A DNA stretch of 64,000 bases, from assembly GCA_963677375.2 (NCBI GenBank), contig CAXXIF010000004.1, positions 310,001 through 374,000 on the forward strand. The letters run 5' to 3'. The position numbers and the translations under genes were made by a program. This DNA comes from Pseudaeromonas sp963677375. GTDB taxonomy: Bacteria; Pseudomonadota; Gammaproteobacteria; Enterobacterales; Aeromonadaceae. Positions 33,897-40,811 of this stretch are shown piece after piece. Numbering within the stretch: the first letter of the stretch is position 1; every line of letters starts with the position of its first letter. Below the pieces are notes generated by a model. That model saw only the letters and a list, made by a program, of their open reading frames with translations. It ran no database searches and had not been told where the DNA came from.

Positions 33897-36191
33897 ATGC
33901 TGAGTAAAGAACTAGAACAAACTCTGAACCTTGCGTTCAAAGAAGCCCGTGATGCCCATCATGAGTTCATGACGGTGGAGCATTTGTTGCTGGCCCTGCT
34001 GGATAACCATTCAGCCAGAGATGCCTTGACGGCATGTGGCGCCAGCTTGGAACAATTGCGCAAGGATATTGCCGGATTTATCCAACAGACAACGCCGCTG
34101 ATCCCCAAGGATGACTTTGAACGCGAAACCCAGCCCACACTTGGTTTTCAACGCGTGCTGCAGCGGGCGGTATTCCATGTCCAATCTTCTGGCAACAGTG
34201 AGGTGAGTGGAGCCAATGTTCTGGTCGCTATTTTCAGCGAGCAAGAGTCTCAGGCTGCCTACTTCTTGAAGAAATCGGATATCAGCCGCCTGGATGTGGT
34301 TAATTTTCTCTCTCATGGTATTCGCAAGGACAATCACATGGGCGATGAGCTGCATGGCTCATCCTCCTCAGGGCCGAACCAGGCATCGGATGGCGATGTT
34401 TCCGGTGAGGAATCAGGCTCTGTCCAGATGGAGCAATTTGTTACCAACCTGAACCAGCGTGTGCTGGAGGGAAAAGTCGACCCGCTGATTGGACGGGATG
34501 ATGAAGTCAATCGGACCGTGCAGATCCTCTGCCGCCGACGCAAGAACAACCCGCTACTCGTTGGTGAGGCCGGGGTCGGTAAAACGGCGATTGCCGAGGG
34601 GCTGGCCTATCGGATCGTTAAGGGCGATGTTCCCGAGGTGATTGCCAATAGTGTGATTTATTCACTGGATATGGGCTCTTTGCTGGCCGGAACTAAGTAT
34701 CGGGGCGATTTTGAAAAACGCTTCAAAGTGTTGCTCAAGCAGCTGGAGAAACAGGAGGGCGCGGTCCTGTTCATCGATGAAATCCACACCATCATCGGGG
34801 CGGGTGCCGCTTCGGGTGGACAGTTGGATGCCGCCAATCTGATCAAACCCATCTTGTCCGCCGGGTTGCTGCGTTGCATTGGTTCGACCACCTATCAGGA
34901 ATATGCACAGGTTTTCGAGAAGGATCATGCCCTGGCTCGGCGTTTCCAGAAAATTGATGTGGTTGAACCGTCCGTTGATGACACCACCCGCATTCTGATG
35001 GGGCTCAAGAGTCGCTATGAGGCACACCACAATGTACGGTATACCGTCAAGGCGCTGCGTGCGGCGGCAGAGCTCGCAGCCAAATATATCAATGATCGGC
35101 ATCTACCGGACAAGGCCATCGATGTGATCGATGAGGCAGGTGCCAGCCAACGCATGCTACCGGCCAGCCGACGCAAGAAGGTGATCAATGTCGGAGAGAT
35201 CGAGTCCATTATTGCCAAAATTGCGCGCATTCCCGAGAAGTCGGTTTCCTCTTCGGATCGTGAAGTGCTGAGAAACCTGGAGCGAAATCTCAAACTGGTG
35301 GTGTTTGGTCAGGATAGGGCCATCGATGTACTTACCGATGCCATTCGCCTGAGCCGTTCCGGTTTGGGAAATGAGCGTAAGCCTGTGGGGTCATTGCTGT
35401 TTGCCGGTCCTACCGGGGTCGGCAAAACCGAGGTAACGTTGCAGTTGGCCAAGGCGATGGGTGTCGAGTTGTTGCGCTTTGATATGTCCGAATATATGGA
35501 GCGCCATACGGTCTCCCGGTTGATCGGGGCTCCTCCTGGATATGTCGGTTTCGAACAAGGCGGGTTATTGACCGATGCGGTCATCAAGCATCCCCATTGT
35601 GTGGTCTTGCTGGACGAGATTGAAAAGGCCCACTCTGATGTCTTCAACTTGCTGCTGCAGGTGATGGATAACGGTAGCCTGACGGACAATAACGGCCGTA
35701 AAGCCGATTTCCGTAATGTCATTCTGGTGATGACAACCAATGCGGGTGTGCAGGAAACCCAGCGCAAGTCGATTGGTTTCCAACAACAGGACCATAGCTT
35801 TGATGCCATGTCCGAAATCAATCGGACGTTCAGTCCCGAATTCCGCAATCGTCTCGACCATATCATCTGGTTTAACCAACTGGATATGGAGGTTATTCAT
35901 CAGGTCGTGGACAAGTTTGTGGTCGAGTTGCAGGTGCAGCTGGATGCCAAGGGCGTGTCGCTGGAGATCACCTCAGCAGCCAGGAACTGGCTGGCAGAGA
36001 AGGGGTATGACAAAGCTATGGGTGCCAGACCCATGGCGCGCCTGATACAGGAAAAACTCAAGAAGCCCCTGGCGAATGAGTTGCTGTTTGGCGAACTGGT
36101 TGGCGGTGGTTCGGTGCGGGTTGATTTGCAGGGGGATGAGTTGAAGTTTGACATCCAGTCTGCACATCAGCCGGTCGAGGCCGTGCATTAG
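33897..36191 (+). CDS. clpA: ClpA ATPase subunit of the ClpAP protease
   Basis: 764 residues. A AAA+ unfoldase that feeds ClpP and works with ClpS. N-domain 1-145, a Ser/Gly/Asp-rich linker (near 150-180), AAA1 with GEAGVGKTAIAEG and FIDEIHTIIGAG, AAA2 with GPTGVGKTE and LLDEIEKAH. The IGL loop that docks on ClpP is represented by KSIGFQQQD. Start at the ATG at 33897 six bases after GGGGGAGG; the GTG six bases upstream sits inside that site. It follows clpS by 45 bases. Confidence 0.97.
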   Translation: MLSKELEQTLNLAFKEARDAHHEFMTVEHLLLALLDNHSARDALTACGASLEQLRKDIAGFIQQTTPLIPKDDFERETQPTLGFQRVLQRAVFHVQSSGNSEVSGANVLVAIFSEQESQAAYFLKKSDISRLDVVNFLSHGIRKDNHMGDELHGSSSSGPNQASDGDVSGEESGSVQMEQFVTNLNQRVLEGKVDPLIGRDDEVNRTVQILCRRRKNNPLLVGEAGVGKTAIAEGLAYRIVKGDVPEVIANSVIYSLDMGSLLAGTKYRGDFEKRFKVLLKQLEKQEGAVLFIDEIHTIIGAGAASGGQLDAANLIKPILSAGLLRCIGSTTYQEYAQVFEKDHALARRFQKIDVVEPSVDDTTRILMGLKSRYEAHHNVRYTVKALRAAAELAAKYINDRHLPDKAIDVIDEAGASQRMLPASRRKKVINVGEIESIIAKIARIPEKSVSSSDREVLRNLERNLKLVVFGQDRAIDVLTDAIRLSRSGLGNERKPVGSLLFAGPTGVGKTEVTLQLAKAMGVELLRFDMSEYMERHTVSRLIGAPPGYVGFEQGGLLTDAVIKHPHCVVLLDEIEKAHSDVFNLLLQVMDNGSLTDNNGRKADFRNVILVMTTNAGVQETQRKSIGFQQQDHSFDAMSEINRTFSPEFRNRLDHIIWFNQLDMEVIHQVVDKFVVELQVQLDAKGVSLEITSAARNWLAEKGYDKAMGARPMARLIQEKLKKPLANELLFGELVGGGSVRVDLQGDELKFDIQSAHQPVEAVH

Positions 36192-36203
36192 GCAATAAAA
36201 AGC

Positions 36204-36238
36204 TCAGCCCCCAGCGTGGCTGGGGGCTGAAAAGATTT
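36204..36238. terminator. Bidirectional terminator between clpA and infA
   Basis: A 12-bp perfect stem TCAGCCCCCAGC/GCTGGGGGCTGA with a three-base loop, lying between convergent genes. On the plus strand it is followed by AAAAGATTTTT, on the minus strand by GCTTTTTATT, which favours its use for infA. Confidence 0.88.
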
Positions 36239-36246
36239 TTCCGGGC

Positions 36247-36465
36247 TTATCGAGAGCGGAAAACGATGCGGCCTTTAGACAAGTCGTAAGGCGTGAGCTG
36301 CACTGTGACTTTGTCACCAGTCAGGATACGGATGTAGTTTTTGCGCATCTTTCCGGAAATGTGGGCGATGACGACATGTCCGTTTTCCAATTCAACCCGA
36401 AACATAGTGTTAGGCAGGGTTTCAAGGATGGTACCTTGCATCTCAATATTGTCTTCTTTCGACAT
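36247..36465 (-). CDS. infA: Translation initiation factor IF-1
   Basis: 72 residues, nearly identical to E. coli IF-1 across its OB fold (MSKEDNIEMQGTILETLPNT ... LTPYDLSKGRIVFRSR). It binds the ribosomal A site during initiation. Essential and intact. Confidence 0.99.
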   Translation of the reverse strand: MSKEDNIEMQGTILETLPNTMFRVELENGHVVIAHISGKMRKNYIRILTGDKVTVQLTPYDLSKGRIVFRSR

Positions 36466-36532
36466 TTAATCCTCGTGATAGCCACTATAAAAAACGTGCG
36501 GATCATGCCGGATTTAGCTCGCTGTGTAAAGT

Positions 36533-37246
36533 TTACTCCTCGTTCGGGGCGTTAGTTTTCCATTCATGACCACACAACAGCTCATGAGGATGAAAGCGTG
36601 TCTTGTATTTCATCTTGCGGCAGGCATCCACTTGATAACCCAGATAGAGCCATTCCCGGTTCATGCGGCGTGCTAATTCGAGCTGGGAGAGAATCGCCAG
36701 GGTGCCCAAAGACCGTTCCGCATGTTCGGGGGCGAAGAAGGTATACATGGCACTGAGGCTGTGTGGCAGTGGATCTGTGATGGCCAGAGCAATCAGGTGT
36801 TGACCCTGGCGGAACTCCAGATAGTAAGGACTGAGCCAGTCGCAGAGCAGGAAGTTGTCATATTGGTTCCGGGTGGCCGGGAACATGCTGCCATCATAAT
36901 GGCGTTCGTTGATGTAGCGAGCGAACAGATCATAGTATTCCGGCTTATCCTGACTGCTGAGAAACATCCGGACATCCCGGTTGAGCTGCAGTATCCTTTT
37001 TTGACTCCGGGACGGAGCAAAGTCATTCACAGGAATGCGCAGGGAACGGCAGGCCTCGCAGCGTTGGCAGTGAGGGCGATACAGATCATTGCCACTGCGA
37101 CGGAAGCCTGCGATCAGCAGATTTTCATACCCGGCGGGAGTCTTGAATTTATCTTCAAGCAACACCATCAGTCGTTCGGACTCGTCAGGCAGGTAACTGC
37201 AACTGTGTTCCGGTGTCAGGCCAATCCGCAATGCTAATTCCGTCAT
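36533..37246 (-). CDS. bpt: Aspartate/glutamate leucyltransferase (Bpt, arginyltransferase family)
   Basis: 237 residues from the ATG at 37246 (MTELALRIGLTPEHSC). It transfers leucine from Leu-tRNA to proteins with N-terminal Asp or Glu, making ClpS/ClpAP substrates. The Cys cluster is visible: C near 16 (EHSCSYLP) and HCQRCEAC, plus GFRRSGNDLYRPHC. The start overlaps the TGA of aat (ATGA at 37243-37246), so the two transferases are translated together, and both feed the ClpS pathway encoded next door. Confidence 0.94.
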   Translation of the reverse strand: MTELALRIGLTPEHSCSYLPDESERLMVLLEDKFKTPAGYENLLIAGFRRSGNDLYRPHCQRCEACRSLRIPVNDFAPSRSQKRILQLNRDVRMFLSSQDKPEYYDLFARYINERHYDGSMFPATRNQYDNFLLCDWLSPYYLEFRQGQHLIALAITDPLPHSLSAMYTFFAPEHAERSLGTLAILSQLELARRMNREWLYLGYQVDACRKMKYKTRFHPHELLCGHEWKTNAPNEE

Positions 37247-37950
37247 AATGTTACCTGCTGGCAAGTCCAGCAATCAGGGGTAACGCTCAGGGTTCGAAGT
37301 TGATGCAGCCGTTGGATAAAACGAGACCGAGGCCACTCTTCGGCACCTAGCGAGAGCAGGTGTTCAGTTTGCATCTGGCAGTCAATTAATTCACCACCGC
37401 AATGACTAAAATGCTGGCATAGAGCAACTAAAGCGAGCTTCGAGGCGTCGGCTTGCCGTGAAAACATCGACTCCCCACAAAATAACCGCCCTACGGAGAT
37501 CCCGTACAGACCGCCGATCAATCGCTCTTGTTGCCATATTTCGACTGAATGGGCATGGCCGGCCGCGTGCAGTCGGGCATAGCTCGCCATTAACTCATCG
37601 TGGATCCAGGTGTCATAGCTATCACGGCGCGGGGCGGCACAAGCTGCGACGACGTCCATAAAGCTGCGGTTGATCCAGACGGTGACGTCATGTTTACGGA
37701 TGCGTTTTTGCAGGCTGCGGCTGATGTGCAGATGGTGGGGTTGTAGCACGCCTCGGGGATCGGGCGACCACCAGAGAATCGGTTGATGGGCACCATACCA
37801 GGGAAAAATCCCATTGTGGTATGCTTGCAACAAACGCTCAGGCGCTAAATCGCCCCCAATAGCTAATAACCCGTTAGGTTCGCTCAACGCGGAATGTGGA
37901 TGTGGAAACCAGAGAGAATCTGGCTCCAGCTGCGCCAGCAACCTAGACAT
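37243..37950 (-). CDS. aat: Leucyl/phenylalanyl-tRNA-protein transferase
   Basis: 235 residues from the ATG at 37950; a TTG six codons upstream is possible but less likely. It adds Leu or Phe to proteins with N-terminal Lys or Arg for degradation by ClpAP. Family blocks: LREPNGLLAxGGDL-like (LSEPNGLLAIGGDLAPERLL), GIFPWY, LWWSPDPRGVL, and GLYGISVGRLFCGESMFSR. Its 5' end is only 17 bases from the divergent gene at 37968, so the promoter regions overlap both genes. Confidence 0.95.
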   Translation of the reverse strand: MSRLLAQLEPDSLWFPHPHSALSEPNGLLAIGGDLAPERLLQAYHNGIFPWYGAHQPILWWSPDPRGVLQPHHLHISRSLQKRIRKHDVTVWINRSFMDVVAACAAPRRDSYDTWIHDELMASYARLHAAGHAHSVEIWQQERLIGGLYGISVGRLFCGESMFSRQADASKLALVALCQHFSHCGGELIDCQMQTEHLLSLGAEEWPRSRFIQRLHQLRTLSVTPDCWTCQQVTL

Positions 37951-37967
37951 AACTGCAGGATACCTCA

Positions 37968-38438
37968 ATGAATTTATACCGGCTGATCATAACGGGAGTG
38001 CTGATGCTTGTCACCGTGAGTGCGGTTCAGGCCACGCCTTACCAGCGAAACGTTGCCCGACCGGTGAATCAGGTGGTGTTTGGCAAGGTGGATTCGGTGC
38101 GCCCCATTACCCAGACTCAGGTAATTGAGTCCGGACACAGTGGCTGGAAAACTTTGGGTGGGGCTGTGCTGGGTGGTTTGTTAGGAAACCAGTTTGGCAG
38201 TGGCCACGGACGAGAAATTGCCACCGCCGTCGGAGCATTGGCTGGTGCAGGGGCAACCCAGGCCTGGAGCCAGCCACAGAGTCAGGAGGTTCAACTGGTT
38301 GAATTACTGATCCGGGACGAGAAGAATAAACTGATCAACGTTATTCAGGATTATGATCCGGCGATGGTGTTTAGTGTCGGTGACCCTGTGCGCATTCTTT
38401 ATTTTGACGATGGTGTCCGAGTTGATAAAACCTACTAG
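37968..38438 (+). CDS. Exported glycine-zipper 2TM-domain protein
   Basis: 156 residues. A signal peptide (MNLYRLIITGVLMLVTVSAVQA) without a lipobox cysteine, then a short region and the glycine zipper LGGAVLGGLLGNQFGSGHGREIATAVGALAGAG (56-88), as in SlyB/RcnB-type envelope proteins. The C-terminal half (VQLVELLIRDEKNKLINVIQDYDP, FSVGDPVRILYFDDGVRV) is a small SH3/OB-like domain. It probably resides in the periplasm or outer membrane; function unknown. AGGA lies nine bases before the ATG. Confidence 0.83.
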   Translation: MNLYRLIITGVLMLVTVSAVQATPYQRNVARPVNQVVFGKVDSVRPITQTQVIESGHSGWKTLGGAVLGGLLGNQFGSGHGREIATAVGALAGAGATQAWSQPQSQEVQLVELLIRDEKNKLINVIQDYDPAMVFSVGDPVRILYFDDGVRVDKTY

Positions 38439-38523
38439 TTCGTTCTAGCTCAGATTCTTGCGTTAGGCGTTATCACGCCAGTGCTGCGGGTCGAGGTTGC
38501 GTGCGTTTAGTTCGATGCGCATT

Positions 38524-38553
38524 GATAAGGCACACCGAAGTGTGCCTGTTATC
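38524..38553. terminator. Hairpin between convergent glycine-zipper gene and trxB
   Basis: GATAAGGCACAC and GTGTGCCTGTTATC form a stem with a CGAA tetraloop and a two-base bulge. It lies 16 bases downstream of the trxB stop. No T run, so a weak or Rho-assisted terminator. Confidence 0.55.
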
Positions 38554-38568
38554 CCGCGCAGTTGCTGA

Positions 38569-39522
38569 TTAGCGCTGGCTATCCAGATAGCGTTCGGCAT
38601 CCAGTGCGGCCATGCAGCCGGTACCGGCTGAAGTGATGGCCTGACGGTAAATATGATCGGCAACATCACCGGCGGCAAATACGCCTTCGATGCTCGTCTG
38701 GGTGGCAAAGCCATCACTGCCGCCTTTGACCTTGAGGTAGCCATCTTTCATGTCCAGTTGGCCCTGGAAAATGGCGGTATTCGGGCTGTGGCCGATGGCG
38801 ATAAACGCCCCCATGACGTCCACCTCCGAGGTAGAGCCATCTTTAGTGCTGCGCAGTCGGACACCGGTTACTCCCATCTCATCGCCCAGTACCTCATCGA
38901 GCGTCTGATTTAGATGCAACTTGATGATGCCCTGTTCCACCTTGTCATGTAGACGCTGGATCAAAATTTTCTCGGAGCGGAATTCATCACGACGGTGGAT
39001 GAGATGCACCTCGGAGGCTATGTTTGCCAAGTACAGCGCCTCTTCCACGGCGGTATTACCACCGCCAACAACGGCCACCTTTTGTTTGCGGTAGAAAAAG
39101 CCGTCACAGGTTGCGCAGGCCGAGACCCCTTTCCCCTTGAAGGCCTCTTCAGATTCCAGACCCAGATAGCGGGCAGAGGCACCGGTGGCGATGATCAGCG
39201 CATCACAACTGTACTCACCGCTGTCACCGCTCAGGCGGAATGGCTTCTGTTGCAGGTCCACGGCATTGATATGATCGAACACCATTTCGGTATTGAAATG
39301 CTCGGCGTGGGTTTTCATCCGCTCCATCAGTGCTGGTCCAGTCAAACCTTCGGCATCTCCTGGCCAGTTTTCCACCTCAGTGGTGGTGGTCAGTTGACCA
39401 CCTTGCTGCATACCGGTCAACAGAACAGGGCTCAGGTTAGCCCGTGCTGCATAGACGGCTGCGGTATAACCAGCTGGACCTGAACCCAGGATCAAAAGCT
39501 TGGCGTGCTTGATTTGACTCAT
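38569..39522 (-). CDS. trxB: Thioredoxin reductase
   Basis: 317 residues. An NADPH flavoenzyme that reduces thioredoxin. FAD motif GSGPAGYTAA (13-22), redox pair C136-A-T-C139, NADPH motif GGGNTA (153-158), second FAD block GVFAAGDVAD. Length as in E. coli (321). It is followed by lrp and ftsK in the opposite direction, the conserved neighbourhood. Confidence 0.98.
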   Translation of the reverse strand: MSQIKHAKLLILGSGPAGYTAAVYAARANLSPVLLTGMQQGGQLTTTTEVENWPGDAEGLTGPALMERMKTHAEHFNTEMVFDHINAVDLQQKPFRLSGDSGEYSCDALIIATGASARYLGLESEEAFKGKGVSACATCDGFFYRKQKVAVVGGGNTAVEEALYLANIASEVHLIHRRDEFRSEKILIQRLHDKVEQGIIKLHLNQTLDEVLGDEMGVTGVRLRSTKDGSTSEVDVMGAFIAIGHSPNTAIFQGQLDMKDGYLKVKGGSDGFATQTSIEGVFAAGDVADHIYRQAITSAGTGCMAALDAERYLDSQR

Positions 39523-40145
39523 GCTCGAATTCTCCAGTGAAAGATTTGTCGATTCTAGGGAAAGGGGGGCGGAGGGTAAAGTTCGTTAATTCGATTGGGG
39601 TAATCGAATTTTCCAACCGCTGAGCACAGGCGTTATGCCATGACGAGCATCTCGAGAAGAGGAAAAGCATTTCATTCGGTCATTCTCCGGGATCTAGTGC
39701 TCTATTTGGTGCGATCTGGTGTGACCTGTTAGTGGAGTATGCTGATATATACCATTTAGCAGGCCATTCCTCTTGAATAATATGCATAAATATGGCAATT
39801 GTTAGTTGTGTGGTGCGACGAGAGGATCTGTTTCTGTTTCATACCCCGCCTTTTTTTCGCAAGCCATGCCTAGTGGTAGCGGAGCATTGTTTTGTGTGCC
39901 GTTACTTTTGCTTGATTAGTCGCCAAAAGATGTTGCTTCATTCATCATCCAATAGTGGATAATTATGCTTTTTGGGTGTATTTTTATACCGTTTTTGACT
40001 GCCTGCGGCGTCCGAACACTGTTCGTTATAAAGTTATACCTGAATGTTATTATCTTGAGTGTCAGTCGTTTGTTGACATTTATTGCTGGTGTAAATATAA
40101 AGTCACCAGGTCTTGCTCTAAAAGTTTGTCAAAGGATGGAATAAT
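39523..40145. other. AT-rich intergenic region upstream of lrp
   Basis: About 620 bases without a convincing gene between the divergent trxB and lrp. From about 39680 to 40140 the AT content is clearly higher than in the flanking genes, with many runs of A and T. One open frame of 82 codons runs from 39955 into lrp but has no ribosome site. The region holds the trxB promoter, the lrp promoter at 40073-40101 and, by analogy with E. coli, likely Lrp autoregulatory sites and H-NS-type binding. Confidence 0.6.
40073..40101 (+). promoter_or_regulatory. Probable sigma-70 promoter of lrp
   Basis: A perfect -35 TTGACA (40073-40078), a 17-base spacer and TATAAA (40096-40101) as -10, about 45 bases before the lrp ATG. 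Confidence 0.75.
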
Positions 40146-40637
40146 ATGCTGGAAGAGAACAGTCGGCTCAGGGATTTGGACCGGATTGATCGCAATATTC
40201 TGAATGAACTGCAGAAGGATGGCAGAATTTCGAATGTTGAGTTGTCCAAGCGCGTGGGGCTGAGTCCGACTCCTTGTCTGGAACGCGTGCGCCGCCTAGA
40301 GCGTCAGGGCTTTATCGAAGGTTATACGGCAATACTCAACCCGCATTTTCTGGATGCCTCCTTACTGGTGTTCGTGGAAATCACCCTGAATCGGGGGGCT
40401 CCCGATGTCTTCGAACAATTCAACACGGCCGTGCAAACTCTGGAAGAAATTCAGGAGTGTCATCTGGTTTCAGGCGATTTTGACTACCTGTTGAAAACCC
40501 GTGTATCCGATATGTCGGCTTATCGTCGTCTGCTGGGGGAAACACTGCTACGGTTGCCGGGTGTCAACGACACGCGGACCTATGTGGTAATGGAAGAAGT
40601 CAAGCAGAGTAATCGTCTGGTGATCTGCACCAAGTGA
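40146..40637 (+). CDS. lrp: Leucine-responsive regulatory protein
   Basis: 163 residues, nearly identical in layout to E. coli Lrp. The N-terminal helix-turn-helix (DGRISNVELSKRVGLSPTPCLERVRRLE, about 25-53) is followed by the RAM ligand-binding domain. A global regulator of amino acid metabolism and surface structures. RBS AAAGGATGG lies before the ATG. Confidence 0.97.
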   Translation: MLEENSRLRDLDRIDRNILNELQKDGRISNVELSKRVGLSPTPCLERVRRLERQGFIEGYTAILNPHFLDASLLVFVEITLNRGAPDVFEQFNTAVQTLEEIQECHLVSGDFDYLLKTRVSDMSAYRRLLGETLLRLPGVNDTRTYVVMEEVKQSNRLVICTK

Positions 40638-40680
40638 TGCAGATCTGACGTTCACTGAACTTCATGTATAGATATCCAGC

Positions 40681-40710
40681 AAATGAGCGGCATGCCGCTC
40701 ATTTCTTATT
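40681..40710 (+). terminator. Rho-independent terminator of lrp
   Basis: A palindrome AAATGAGCGGC/GCCGCTCATTT (40681-40691 and 40694-40704) followed by CTTATTT. It separates lrp from ftsK. Confidence 0.85.
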
Positions 40711-40811
40711 TGCATTTGTGCGACCTCTCCCGAGTATAATGTCGCGGCTTGGCGCCACCATCCCTGATGGTGGCCAGCCCAGGTTTACTTATTCTAAAAA
40801 GGAGTCGGGGT

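Noticed and set aside
39955..40203. Open frame of 82 codons before lrp
   Set aside because: No ribosome site; it covers the lrp promoter and runs into lrp in another frame. Its composition follows the AT-rich gap.
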